Assembly: GCF_001940565.1 (NCBI RefSeq)
Contig: NZ_LTDM01000059.1
Coordinates: forward strand, 1-64,000
Source of the DNA: Tissierella creatinophila DSM 6911
GTDB taxonomy: Bacteria; Bacillota; Clostridia; Tissierellales; Tissierellaceae
Direction: 5' to 3'
DNA length: 64,000 bases
A program made the position numbers and the translations under genes. The notes beneath the pieces were generated by a model. That model did no database searches, was not told where the DNA came from, and saw nothing but the letters and a program-made list of their open reading frames with translations. Each line of letters opens with the position of its first letter. Within the stretch, counting starts at the first letter, position 1. Below, one piece after another: positions 7,924-17,229 of this stretch.

Positions 7924-9117
7924 ATGAAAAAAGAAGTAAAAAAGATATTGGCCTTTAGCGGTCTTATATGGATTATAGCAAATCTTCATCATCCAGTTAC
8001 ACCTTCATATTTTACAGGTTTAAAATTACCTGATCATATATTTGGAACATCTTATGCAGCGATGGTATTTGCAATATTTATAACTGCTCCAGTTTGGGGT
8101 AGTATAGGAGATAAAGGTAAGAGGAAATTGACCTTAGTTATAGCTACCTTTTTTTATGGGATAGTGCAAATTAGCTTTTCACTTACAACATCAGTTTGGA
8201 GTATATTGGTTTTTAGAGTTTTAGCAGGAGTGGGAGCGGGGGGATTTCAGGTAAGTCTGATGTCAGCGCTTGTTGATGTAAGTAAGAGGGAAGAGAGTAA
8301 AGTTATAATGGCAAACTATTCAGCAATACTAAGTGTTTGCTCAGCAATAGGTTTTCTTATAGGGGGAATGCTTGGCTACCTTACTCCTCAAACTGTATTT
8401 ATTATTCAAGGTGTGTGTATGATTTTTCTTTCATTGGGGATAAAAATATTTTTAAAGGAAACTAATCCACAACAAAGAGTAGATGCTAAAAAAACTAAAT
8501 TTATATGGAATATTGTAAAGGATAAAAAGAAGAGTGAAGGAGTCTTTAATCTTTGGATTATAACATTTTTATTTATAACATTTTTTGTAGGTTTAGCTTA
8601 TAGTGGAAATAATAATGCATTTAATTACTATTTAAAAGCAGAATTAAATATGTTACCCGTGGTAAATGGTATATGGAAAGCTTTAACGGGAATAGTAGGA
8701 TTAATTGCAAACCTTAGCATAAATGTTTGGATTATTAATAAGACAGATATAAAAAAATCCATGGTATTTATTTTATTTTTTAATGCTATATTTGCATATC
8801 TTTTATTTTTAAATGATAGTATTGTTCCATTTTTCTTATATAGCTTTCTATTTTTTACTCTCTATACTATTTTGCTTCCCATACTTCAAGGTTTTGCAGT
8901 AGAAGGAGAGATGAAAGATATAGGTTTTATGTCTGGAATGTTTAATGCTATAAAAGCATTTGGCGAGATGATTGGTGCAATAGTGGCTGGTTTTAGTTAT
9001 AATTTAAGCAGTAAAATGCCCTTTTTAATTGCAGCAATTTCACTTGGTATAGCATTTATATTGTCATTTTTAAGCTATTTAAGAGATGAAAGAGGAGAGG
9101 GAGAATCATGTATATAA
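7924..9117 (+). CDS. Major facilitator superfamily transporter
   Basis: Twelve-helix secondary carrier of about 397 residues. The segment GSIGDKGKRKLTL after helix 2 is the MFS motif A (G-x-x-x-D-x-x-G-R/K) in the cytoplasmic loop. GAGGFQVSL resembles the helix 4-5 region. GTG at 7912 is in frame, but GGGGG just before ATG 7924 fixes the start. Its last 10 nt overlap the PucR-family regulator, so it belongs to the purine/ureide-type locus. The substrate is unknown; the linkage suggests a nitrogen-rich heterocycle or its breakdown product. Confidence 0.85.
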   Translation: MKKEVKKILAFSGLIWIIANLHHPVTPSYFTGLKLPDHIFGTSYAAMVFAIFITAPVWGSIGDKGKRKLTLVIATFFYGIVQISFSLTTSVWSILVFRVLAGVGAGGFQVSLMSALVDVSKREESKVIMANYSAILSVCSAIGFLIGGMLGYLTPQTVFIIQGVCMIFLSLGIKIFLKETNPQQRVDAKKTKFIWNIVKDKKKSEGVFNLWIITFLFITFFVGLAYSGNNNAFNYYLKAELNMLPVVNGIWKALTGIVGLIANLSINVWIINKTDIKKSMVFILFFNAIFAYLLFLNDSIVPFFLYSFLFFTLYTILLPILQGFAVEGEMKDIGFMSGMFNAIKAFGEMIGAIVAGFSYNLSSKMPFLIAAISLGIAFILSFLSYLRDERGEGESCI

Positions 9118-10721
9118 AAGTAAAAGATGTGTTAGAAATTGATGAATTTAAAGGTTCCCATCTAATCTCTGGAAAAGAAGGTATATATAATATTGTAACT
9201 AATGCAATGCTTATGGAAGTTCCTGATATATTTCCCTATGTTGAAAGCAATAGTTTACTTATCACTACCCTATATCCTATATTTTCAGATGAGGAGGCTA
9301 TAAAAAGTCTTATCCCTAAACTTGTAGAAAGAAAAGTATCAGGCATATGTATAAAGCCTGCTAGATATATAAAAGAAATACCTCTTATTATGATTGAACA
9401 ATCAAATAAATTTAATTTTCCTATCATAGAATTGCCTAAAGATGCAAACCTATCTAAATTAGTATCCTCCATACTTGAACTGTCATTGAGAAATTATATA
9501 AGTGTATTAAATTTTAGAAATTATGTACATGAGCGATTGATGAAATTATTTCTAAATGGTGAAGATATAAATGCACTTATAAATAATTTATCTGAAATAG
9601 TAGATTATCCAGTTCTTTTATTAGATAATGATATGAATATAACCCATATATCACAAGATATAAGTAAAGAAAATGTATCTATATTATCAACAAATGATAA
9701 CAAATATAATGAGTTAATAATAAAATTACAAGATAAAGAATACGATGAAAACACTTATATAAAATATTCTATTAAAGCAGGAGAATCTAAATTTGGATAC
9801 ATTCTATTATTAAAAGGTGAAAATGAAAATAAAAACTTGATAGTTGCAGTTGAACAGGCAGCTTTGCTTATAGCCTCAGTATTTTATAAAAACTATGCTG
9901 TGATGGAGAAAGAAAGAAGTTTTCAAGATGCATTTATTAGAGATATTCTTCAAGGTAAAATATATTCACCTATAGATATCATAAAAAATGCCAAAAATTT
10001 TGGATGGGATATAAAGTTTCCACAGGCAATCATGATTATAAAGATACTAACGGATAATTATGAAAAGAAAAAAGAGATATATGAATATATATTGTACTCA
10101 AACATTATAGAAAAGACACTTGAAAAATATATGTCAATTAATCTAAATAAAATTAAGATAGTATATATAGATGATTCTCTTGTAATTTTTATCAACTCAA
10201 TATTTATAAATGATATTAGAGAAAATTTTATTGAAATTGGTAAAATGATAATTAAAAATTTAAATACAAACATCAAAATGGGCATAGGAATATCAAATAT
10301 AATAAATAATATAAATGATTTTCCCTTAGCTTACTCAGAAGCTCAACAAAGTATAGTTGCAGGATCTATATTAAATAAAACATCTTTTGTCAGTCATTAT
10401 AGTGATTATGAAATGTTTGCTATTATAAAAGAAGTAAGAGATATTGATATATTAAAAAAGTATCTAAACAATAAATTAGGAAAAATAATAGAATATGATA
10501 AGGAAACAAATATGGAACTTATGGAGACACTAAAAGCTTTAATTGAAGAAAACTTTAATATAAAAAAAGCTTCAGAAAAACTCTTTATACACTATAATAC
10601 TTTAAGGTATAGGATAGAAAGAATAAAAGAGCTCGGAATAGAGATAAAAGATGGATTCTTTATAGGTGAATTGGTTTTAGCATATAATATATATCTATGG
10701 TTAAATGCAAATGATAGTTAA
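9108..10721 (+). CDS. PucR family transcriptional regulator
   Basis: 537 residues with the PucR layout. An N-terminal sensor domain covers about 8-125 and contains a KVSGICIKPARYIKEIP segment; a central GGDEF-like region follows. The C-terminal helix-turn-helix reads NIKKASEKLFIHYNTLRYRI. PucR-type proteins activate purine or allantoin catabolic genes in Bacillus. Here it lies directly upstream of the permease-oxamate carbamoyltransferase operon. It probably binds the palindrome at 10833-10848 (inference). Translation is coupled to the MFS gene. Confidence 0.92.
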   Translation: MYIKVKDVLEIDEFKGSHLISGKEGIYNIVTNAMLMEVPDIFPYVESNSLLITTLYPIFSDEEAIKSLIPKLVERKVSGICIKPARYIKEIPLIMIEQSNKFNFPIIELPKDANLSKLVSSILELSLRNYISVLNFRNYVHERLMKLFLNGEDINALINNLSEIVDYPVLLLDNDMNITHISQDISKENVSILSTNDNKYNELIIKLQDKEYDENTYIKYSIKAGESKFGYILLLKGENENKNLIVAVEQAALLIASVFYKNYAVMEKERSFQDAFIRDILQGKIYSPIDIIKNAKNFGWDIKFPQAIMIIKILTDNYEKKKEIYEYILYSNIIEKTLEKYMSINLNKIKIVYIDDSLVIFINSIFINDIRENFIEIGKMIIKNLNTNIKMGIGISNIINNINDFPLAYSEAQQSIVAGSILNKTSFVSHYSDYEMFAIIKEVRDIDILKKYLNNKLGKIIEYDKETNMELMETLKALIEENFNIKKASEKLFIHYNTLRYRIERIKELGIEIKDGFFIGELVLAYNIYLWLNANDS

Positions 10722-10754
10722 TAGATTACAATATTATTGCCATATAAAAACACG

Positions 10755-10802
10755 GAAAGTGATTTTCATTGTAGAGAGTTGACAATGGAATCGCTTTCTT
10801 TT
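10755..10802 (+). terminator. Terminator after pucR-family gene
   Basis: An imperfect 17-bp stem, GAAAGTGATTTTCATTG (10755-10771) against CAATGGAATCGCTTTC (about 10783-10798), is followed by TTCTTTT. It separates the regulator from the permease operon. Confidence 0.7.
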
Positions 10803-10822
10803 AGTTATATATAACGATGACT

Positions 10823-10851
10823 TTGAAATCTAATAATGATAACATTATAGT
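10823..10851 (+). promoter_or_regulatory. Promoter with internal palindromic operator, permease/oxamate operon
   Basis: TTGAAA (10823-10828), a 17-nt spacer and TATAGT (10846-10851) form a good vegetative promoter. The spacer and -10 hold the perfect inverted repeat ATAATG-ATAA-CATTAT (10833-10848). That places a regulator where it would block or reshape the promoter. The PucR-family protein next door is the obvious candidate. Confidence 0.6.
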
Positions 10852-10887
10852 ATAAGTAAGGTAATACAAAATGAAAGGAGTAAATAT

Positions 10888-12417
10888 ATGGAGAACAATA
10901 AACCTAAGTTATGGCATAAAAGTGATATCAATGGTTTCTTTGGACTTTTTACAAATAACTTAACTAATATTTTAGTTATGGCTAGCCTTTTAACTGTATC
11001 TATAGGGATGCCTGGTTGGATAGTTTTTGGAAGAATATTACCGGCTGTTGGACTTTCAATCTTTTTAAGTGGAATTTACTATACTTGGATGGGTTATAAA
11101 CTTGCCGTAAAAGAAAAAAGAGACGATGTCACAGCCCTTCCTTCTGGAACTAGCGTTCCACATATGTTTCTTATAGCTTTTTTAATTATGGGTCCAGTTT
11201 ATTGGGATACTGGAGATGCACAATTAGCATGGTATGCAGGTCTTGCTTGGTGTTTTATTGAAGGACTTGTAGAACTATTTGGCTCTATAATAGGCCCTAA
11301 GTTAAGAGATACTATTCCTAGAGTCGCTATGTTAAGTGCACTAGCAGGAGTATCAATAACATTTATAGCCATGAACCCAGCTATGCAAACGTTTAGAATC
11401 CCATATATAGGCCTTGTATCTTTTGTAATTATACTTCTTGGATGGTTTGGTAATATGAAGATGCCCTTTAATATTCCGGTTGGATTATTTGCTATAATCA
11501 TTGGAACAATAATTGGGTGGACAAGTGGATATATGGATTATGATTCTTTAATTTCATCGTTTTCAAGTGTCAAACCTTCATATGCAAGATTTTCAATATC
11601 AAATATAGTTAAAGGTTTAAAATATGCAGCTCCTTATTTAACAGCTGCAATACCATTAGGAGTGTATAACTTTTTCGAAACAATGGATAATGTAGAGAGT
11701 GCTTCAATAGCGGGAGACCATTATGGAGTAAGGGAAACTCTTATAGCAGATGGTGCTACATCTATAATTGCAAGCCTTTTTGGTAGCCCTTTTCCAACTG
11801 CTGTATTTATCGGACACCCTGGATGGAAAAGTACAGGCGCAAGAATTGGATATACATTTGTTATGGGCTTAGTAATTTTAATAATAACATGGTTAAATTT
11901 AATAACATTACTCTCAAACTTAATACCTTTAGTTGCAATAGTTCCTATACTATTATATATAGGTATTATGATAGGTACACAGGCATTTACCGCTGTAGAT
12001 GGCAAATATGCTCCGGCAGTATTACTTGGAATTATCCCTTGGATTGCAAATTGGTCACAGGGTAATATTGATAATGCACTAGGACTTGCAGGTAAAAGTG
12101 CTGAACAAATTGGATTTGATAAATTAGCAGTAGCAGGACTAGAATATGGCGGGATGTTAACTTTAGGAGCAGGAGCGATACTAGTAAGTATGATATGGTC
12201 TAGCCTCTGTGTTTATATTATAGACAAGGAATTAAATAAGGGAATTGTTGTTGTATTAGTAGCGGCAGGACTTACATTTTTCGGGATAATTCATACTTCA
12301 AGCATAGGAATTGGAAATGCCAATGATGTAGTAATAGCTTATTTAATGGTTGCGGCATTATTATTTATAATGGGTAAAACCCAGAATAATGATTTAAATA
12401 TAAAAAAACAATTATAA
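10888..12417 (+). CDS. NCS2-like (xanthine/uracil/AzgA-type) permease, copy 1
   Basis: Polytopic membrane protein of 509 residues with about 13 hydrophobic segments. It opens with INGFFGLFTNNLTNILVM. Landmarks are DVTALPSGTSVPH, the acidic motif FFETMDNVESASIAGDHYG, and FPTAVFIGHPGWKSTGAR. These match NCS2/AzgA-like nucleobase permeases, where the FE-x-x-DN region lines the substrate site. A paralogue lies 2 kb downstream, with the hydrolase gene between them. First gene of the operon, with AAAGGAG before the ATG. The substrate is not determined. Confidence 0.88.
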   Translation: MENNKPKLWHKSDINGFFGLFTNNLTNILVMASLLTVSIGMPGWIVFGRILPAVGLSIFLSGIYYTWMGYKLAVKEKRDDVTALPSGTSVPHMFLIAFLIMGPVYWDTGDAQLAWYAGLAWCFIEGLVELFGSIIGPKLRDTIPRVAMLSALAGVSITFIAMNPAMQTFRIPYIGLVSFVIILLGWFGNMKMPFNIPVGLFAIIIGTIIGWTSGYMDYDSLISSFSSVKPSYARFSISNIVKGLKYAAPYLTAAIPLGVYNFFETMDNVESASIAGDHYGVRETLIADGATSIIASLFGSPFPTAVFIGHPGWKSTGARIGYTFVMGLVILIITWLNLITLLSNLIPLVAIVPILLYIGIMIGTQAFTAVDGKYAPAVLLGIIPWIANWSQGNIDNALGLAGKSAEQIGFDKLAVAGLEYGGMLTLGAGAILVSMIWSSLCVYIIDKELNKGIVVVLVAAGLTFFGIIHTSSIGIGNANDVVIAYLMVAALLFIMGKTQNNDLNIKKQL

Positions 12418-12447
12418 ACAATTATAAAAAAACAGGAGGAATTTAAA

Positions 12448-13122
12448 ATGACAAAGTATACAGTTGATGCAAAGCCTTATGAGTTTGAGTTTAATTTGGA
12501 AGAGACAGCTTTAATTATTATTGATATGCAAAGAGATTTTTGTGCTCCAGGTGGATTTGGTGAAAAACTAGGAAATGATATAACTCCTACAAGAAAAGTA
12601 ATAGAACCAATTAAGAATGTATTAGAGGTTGCAAGAGAAGCAGGTATGCTAGTAATTCACACTAGAGAAGGTCATAGACCAGATTTATCTGACTGTCCTC
12701 CAAATAAATTGAGAAGAAGTAAAAGACAAGGTGCTGGAATTGGTGATATGGGACCTATGGGAAGAATTCTGATAAGAGGAGAATATGGACACGACATAGT
12801 AGATGAACTTACACCAATTGAAGGCGAACCAATAATAGATAAACCTGGTAAGGGTGCGTTTTACCAAACTGATTTAGATATCATATTGAAAAATAAAGGA
12901 ATTACTAATCTTATAGTTACAGGAGTTACAACTCATGTTTGTGTACAAACTACAATAAGAGAAGCAAATGATCGAGGTTTTAATTGCTTAATGTTAGAAG
13001 ATGGTACAGCTGCATTTGATCCAAAAGATCAAGAAGGTTCTATAAGAATGATAAATCAACAAGGTGGTATATTTGGTTGGACTACAGAGTCTAAGTATAT
13101 TTTAGAAACATTAAAAAAATAA
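12448..13122 (+). CDS. Isochorismatase-family cysteine amidohydrolase
   Basis: Cytosolic cysteine hydrolase of the isochorismatase fold, 224 residues. The triad is Asp26 (IIIDMQRDF), Lys135 (KPGKGAF) and Cys165 (VTTHVCVQTT). The long insert with RSKRQGAGIGD, and the family members I recall as closest (biuret hydrolase, ureidoacrylate hydrolase RutB), suggest a carbamoyl- or ureido-type amide substrate. Its place between two permeases and before the YlbF-FdrA-YlbE set suggests it generates or consumes an intermediate such as an oxalurate-like ureide. The exact reaction is unknown. Confidence 0.85.
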   Translation: MTKYTVDAKPYEFEFNLEETALIIIDMQRDFCAPGGFGEKLGNDITPTRKVIEPIKNVLEVAREAGMLVIHTREGHRPDLSDCPPNKLRRSKRQGAGIGDMGPMGRILIRGEYGHDIVDELTPIEGEPIIDKPGKGAFYQTDLDIILKNKGITNLIVTGVTTHVCVQTTIREANDRGFNCLMLEDGTAAFDPKDQEGSIRMINQQGGIFGWTTESKYILETLKK

Positions 13123-13151
13123 ATTGATTTAATTTTAAGGAGGCGTAATAG

Positions 13152-14705
13152 ATGACAAATAAAAATGGAAATAATGGAGCCTCAGCTAATGGTACTCCTT
13201 GGTGGGTAAAGGGAGATTTAAACGGTTTTTTCGGTTTGTTTAGTAACTCTCTTACTAACTTTTTAGCAGCTATAGGATTACTTGTCTTTGCTATAGATAT
13301 GCCTAAAGAAATTGTTTACGGTAGAATTGTACCAGCAGCGGCACTTAGCATAGGTCTTGGTAATCTAATATTAGCTTGGCAGGCCAAACAACTTTCTATT
13401 AAAGAAAAAAAAGGAGATGTAACAGCACTTCCTTATGGGCTTAGTGTTCCACATTATTTTGTAGTTGCATTTGCAGTAATTCTTCCAGTACATCTTCAAA
13501 CAAATGACTGGAACCTTGCATGGTCTGTTGCATTAGCATGGAATATAGTACAAGGATTGATTATGACAATAGGAGCTTTTGTAGGACCTTATATTAAGAA
13601 ATATATACCTAGAGCAGCTATGCTTGGATCTTTAGCTGGACTAGCTATAACATATATAGCTATGAATCCTATGGGAGAAATATTTACCACTCCATATATT
13701 GGACTTACAACACTAGCTATAGTAGTTGTAGGATGGCTTGCAAATAAAAAAATGCCTGGAAATATCCCAGCAGGTTTAGTTGCTATAATAGTTGGCTCAA
13801 CACTAGCTTGGGGAACTGGATACATGGATATTGGAGCTGTAAAAGAAGCAGCAAGTGGTTTTTCCCTAGCATTTCCAAAGCTAGCAGTAGGAAATTTAGC
13901 AGAAGGATTTGCTTATCTTTCACCTTTTTTAGCAGCGGCAATTCCTCTTGCAATATATGACTTTTTAGAGAGTTTAGACAATGTGGAAAGTGCAGAGGTT
14001 GCAGGAGATCATTATGATACTACAAAAGCTATGCTTATTCCAGGAGTATTAACTCTACTAGCAGCCTGTTTAGAAAGTCCATATCCAACCATAATATACA
14101 TTGGACATCCAGGATGGAAAGCTACTGGAGCTAGAGTAGGATATGCTTGGCTTACAGGTGGAGTTATGATAATAGTAGCACTTTTAGGATTACTACCATT
14201 AGTACTAACATTGATACCACTAGTAGCTTTATTACCAATATTAGTTTATATCTCAATGGTGATAGGGGCTCAAGCTTTTTCTTCAACAGAAAAAAGACAT
14301 ATACCTGCATTAATAATAGCGTTTATGCCTTTTATAGCAAGCTATGTAGTAACTCAAGTAAATAATGCACTTGGAGCTGCAGGTACAAGCGCAGCAAAAG
14401 TAGGAATAGAGGCTTTAACAAGTAGTGGTATTCCTTATGAAGGATGGAAAATACTTGGATCGGGAGATATTTTAGTTGGAATGATGCTAGCTACAATAGT
14501 TATATTTGTAATAGATAAGAAATTTAAAATATCTGCAGTTTATAGCCTTATAACAGCAGCATTATCGTTCTTTGGTATAATTCATGCTTCCGAAATTGGA
14601 TTTGGTACAGGTGGAATGGTTTCCTTAGGATATGTAGCGATGGCTGTAATATTTATGATTATGGAATATTACAGAAAAGAAGAAAATGTAATTACTGAAA
14701 TTTAA
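13152..14705 (+). CDS. NCS2-like permease, copy 2
   Basis: 517 residues, clearly paralogous to the permease at 10888. It shares LNGFFGLFSNSLTNFLA, DVTALPYGLSVPH, FLESLDNVESAEVAGDHYD and PTIIYIGHPGWKATGAR. AAGGAGG lies before the ATG. Having two diverged permeases in one operon suggests two related substrates or two affinities. Both keep the acidic FxE-x-x-DN region, so neither looks dead. Confidence 0.88.
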   Translation: MTNKNGNNGASANGTPWWVKGDLNGFFGLFSNSLTNFLAAIGLLVFAIDMPKEIVYGRIVPAAALSIGLGNLILAWQAKQLSIKEKKGDVTALPYGLSVPHYFVVAFAVILPVHLQTNDWNLAWSVALAWNIVQGLIMTIGAFVGPYIKKYIPRAAMLGSLAGLAITYIAMNPMGEIFTTPYIGLTTLAIVVVGWLANKKMPGNIPAGLVAIIVGSTLAWGTGYMDIGAVKEAASGFSLAFPKLAVGNLAEGFAYLSPFLAAAIPLAIYDFLESLDNVESAEVAGDHYDTTKAMLIPGVLTLLAACLESPYPTIIYIGHPGWKATGARVGYAWLTGGVMIIVALLGLLPLVLTLIPLVALLPILVYISMVIGAQAFSSTEKRHIPALIIAFMPFIASYVVTQVNNALGAAGTSAAKVGIEALTSSGIPYEGWKILGSGDILVGMMLATIVIFVIDKKFKISAVYSLITAALSFFGIIHASEIGFGTGGMVSLGYVAMAVIFMIMEYYRKEENVITEI

Positions 14706-14733
14706 TAGAATTAATAAAAAAGGAGGGGATAAG

Positions 14734-15696
14734 ATGGGTACGTTGACATTTTATGCCCTTTCTTATGATAGAGGGTTTAAAAATTTAATAGATAAAAATA
14801 TAAGTAATCAAGAACTCAAAGTCCATAGTATATTTAAAAGAGTTATCAACTTTATAGATATGGATAGACAAATATATAGTATATTACAAAATCATCTTGA
14901 CAATGGACCATGTGCTATGAGATTACAAGTAGATAAAGATTATAATTTTACTGATTTGAATATTGAAGTAAATGATAGAGTAAATATTGAACAAGACGCA
15001 CTAAAGATAGACAATAAGATGGTTATTTATCTTAAAAATACAGAACTTTGGTCACCAGATTTACTAAAAATACAAGTAAATGAAAACGATAAGATTAATT
15101 TTAGTAAAAATATCAAGCTATTTAATGAATATTTTCTTCAAAATGCAGTAGATGGTGGAAGTAAATACTTTTATATAAATACACTTATAAATTTAGAGAA
15201 AACTTATAGAGTCTCAATTATAGAAAAAGAATTAAAAAACAGAATTGAGATATTTTTGTTAAGATTAAATGAAAGCTTAGAAGAACTAAACAAGAGTATA
15301 ATTTCAGTGATAGGCTTTGGCAATGGTCTTACTCCATCAGGAGATGACTTTTTAGTTGGGTTTATTACTGCTTTAAATTCTATTGAAGTAGAAAAATCCA
15401 AACTACTATTTAAAAAGATTAAATATATCTTAGAAAATACAAGCCTCTCTACCACTGATATTAGTAAAAACATGATAAAAGCTAGTATTGAAGGAAATAG
15501 TAGAGAAATTATAATAAACTTTATTAAACAAATTTTTAATGACGATAGAGACGGATTATACCACAGTATAGATGAAATGTTTTCAATAGGTTCTTCATCA
15601 GGAGTAGATTTATCTGTTGGAATAATTTTAGGACTACTATACGGTTTAGATATTTTAGAAAGTGGAGGTAAAGAGGATGCAAAATACTATAATTAG
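14734..15696 (+). CDS. ylbF: DUF2877 protein, YlbF (AllH)-like oxamate carbamoyltransferase component
   Basis: 320 residues. The motif GFGNGLTPSGDDFLVG near residue 190 and a C-terminal SIGSSSGVDLSVGI mark DUF2877. In E. coli the YlbF-FdrA-YlbE set was, as I recall, assigned to oxamate carbamoyltransferase, the last step of anaerobic allantoin use. That reaction is oxalurate + phosphate = oxamate + carbamoyl phosphate. Here it is immediately followed by FdrA and YlbE homologues. The 3' end overlaps fdrA by 20 nt. Confidence 0.85.
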   Translation: MGTLTFYALSYDRGFKNLIDKNISNQELKVHSIFKRVINFIDMDRQIYSILQNHLDNGPCAMRLQVDKDYNFTDLNIEVNDRVNIEQDALKIDNKMVIYLKNTELWSPDLLKIQVNENDKINFSKNIKLFNEYFLQNAVDGGSKYFYINTLINLEKTYRVSIIEKELKNRIEIFLLRLNESLEELNKSIISVIGFGNGLTPSGDDFLVGFITALNSIEVEKSKLLFKKIKYILENTSLSTTDISKNMIKASIEGNSREIIINFIKQIFNDDRDGLYHSIDEMFSIGSSSGVDLSVGIILGLLYGLDILESGGKEDAKYYN

Positions 15697-17212
15697 AAAA
15701 AATGAATACTTTGATTCAGTTACACTTATGTCTTTATCTAGTAAAATCCTAGGTGTAGAAGGAGTAGAAGAAGCAGTAGTTTCTATGGCAACGGATATGA
15801 ATAAAGAATTATTAAGAAATGTTGGGCTTAGCACTAAAGAATCTGACAATGCAGAAAACAATGATCTTTTGATAGCTATAAAAGCAATAGATGAAAAGAG
15901 TTATAATGAGGCTTTAAAATCTATAGAAGAACTATTAAAACCAAAGAATAAAAAGAAAGCTAAAGGTGAAGTGGAAGACCCTAAGACAATTAGTGAAGCA
16001 TTAGAGCAGATGGAAGATGCGAATATAGCCTTGATTTCAGTTCCAGGTCAATATGCAGCTAGAGAAGCTAGAAAAGCTTTAGAAAACGGGCTTCATGTTA
16101 TGATTTTTAGCGATAATGTAACTTTAGAACAAGAACGAGAATTAAAAGAAATGGGAAGAGACAAAGGTCTTTTAGTAATGGGACCTGATTGTGGAACTGC
16201 AAGTATAAACAATATAGGACTTTGTTTTGCTAATGAAGTTAGAAAAGGAAATATAGGTATAGTTGGAGCATCTGGAACAGGACTTCAGGAAGTTATGGTT
16301 CAAATTCATAATCTTGGTGGCGGAGTATCTCAGGGAATAGGAACTGGTGGAAGAGATTTAAAAGAAGAAATTGGCGGAATAATGATGATAGAAGGATTAA
16401 AGGCTTTAAGCAATGATGACAATACTGAGATAATTGTTTTAGTTTCTAAACCACCTGCAAAAACTGTTGAAGAGAAAATATTAAAAGAAGTAAAAGCTAT
16501 TAAAAAACCAGTTATCATTTGTTTTTTAGATGGGATTAAAGATGATAAAAAAGATTCAGATGTGAAGTTTGTATATAATCTCTTCGATGCAGCAAAAGAA
16601 GCTGTAAATTTAGTTGGGATAAAGACTGGAAAAGAGAAAAGTCATGAGGCTTTAAAGCTAAAGATAAGAGAAGCTAAGGAAAACTTAAAGGCAGAACAAA
16701 AATATGTAAGGGGACTATATTGTGGTGGTACTCTTTGCGCAGAAGCACTATCGGTTTTAAGGGAGAACATTCCATCTATAAAAAGTAATGTAGCTAAAGT
16801 TGAAGAAGAAAAACTTGAGGATATAAAAGAGTATTCAGGGAATATACTTCTGGATTTAGGAGAAGATCAATTTACTGTAGGAAGGCCTCATCCTATGATA
16901 GAGCCTACTTTGAGATTAGAGCATATATTAAAACAAGCAAAAGATGAAACTGTAGGAGTTATATTATTAGATTTTGAACTTGGATTTGGATCGCATGAAG
17001 ATCCTGTTGGAGTAACTCTAGATACTATAAAAGAATCAAAAGAAATTGCAAAATCTAATGGTAGAGATTTAGCTTTCGTAGCATATATCTGTGGAACTGA
17101 TATTGATAAACAAAACTATAATAACCAAAAAATGATGTTAGAAGATGCAGGCATAATAATAGGAGAAAGTAACTTAGAAGCAGCAAATATAGTAGCAGAA
17201 ATATTATCATAA
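15677..17212 (+). CDS. fdrA: FdrA family protein (acyl-CoA synthetase-like), oxamate carbamoyltransferase component
   Basis: 511 residues with Rossmann-like CoA-binding and succinyl-CoA-ligase-like domains. GIVGASGTGLQEV and GQGIGTGGRDLKE-type glycine motifs lie mid-protein, and GPDCGTASINN precedes them. FdrA proteins resemble ADP-forming acyl-CoA synthetases but act with YlbE and YlbF. A GTG at 15662 is in frame, but GGAGG at 15664-15668 puts the start at ATG 15677. It sits between the other two subunits. No carbamate kinase gene lies nearby to use carbamoyl phosphate. Confidence 0.88.
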   Translation: MQNTIIRKNEYFDSVTLMSLSSKILGVEGVEEAVVSMATDMNKELLRNVGLSTKESDNAENNDLLIAIKAIDEKSYNEALKSIEELLKPKNKKKAKGEVEDPKTISEALEQMEDANIALISVPGQYAAREARKALENGLHVMIFSDNVTLEQERELKEMGRDKGLLVMGPDCGTASINNIGLCFANEVRKGNIGIVGASGTGLQEVMVQIHNLGGGVSQGIGTGGRDLKEEIGGIMMIEGLKALSNDDNTEIIVLVSKPPAKTVEEKILKEVKAIKKPVIICFLDGIKDDKKDSDVKFVYNLFDAAKEAVNLVGIKTGKEKSHEALKLKIREAKENLKAEQKYVRGLYCGGTLCAEALSVLRENIPSIKSNVAKVEEEKLEDIKEYSGNILLDLGEDQFTVGRPHPMIEPTLRLEHILKQAKDETVGVILLDFELGFGSHEDPVGVTLDTIKESKEIAKSNGRDLAFVAYICGTDIDKQNYNNQKMMLEDAGIIIGESNLEAANIVAEILS

Positions 17213-17229
17213 GAAGAGGAGGCTTTACT

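Noticed and set aside
10779-10784. TTGACA as the -35 of the permease operon
   Set aside because: It lies in the loop and second arm of the upstream terminator and has no -10 at 16-18 nt. The TTGAAA/TATAGT pair downstream fits better.
11823-12065. An 80-codon open frame inside the first permease gene
   Set aside because: It overlaps a clear conserved membrane protein in another frame, has no ribosome site and no recognisable motif.
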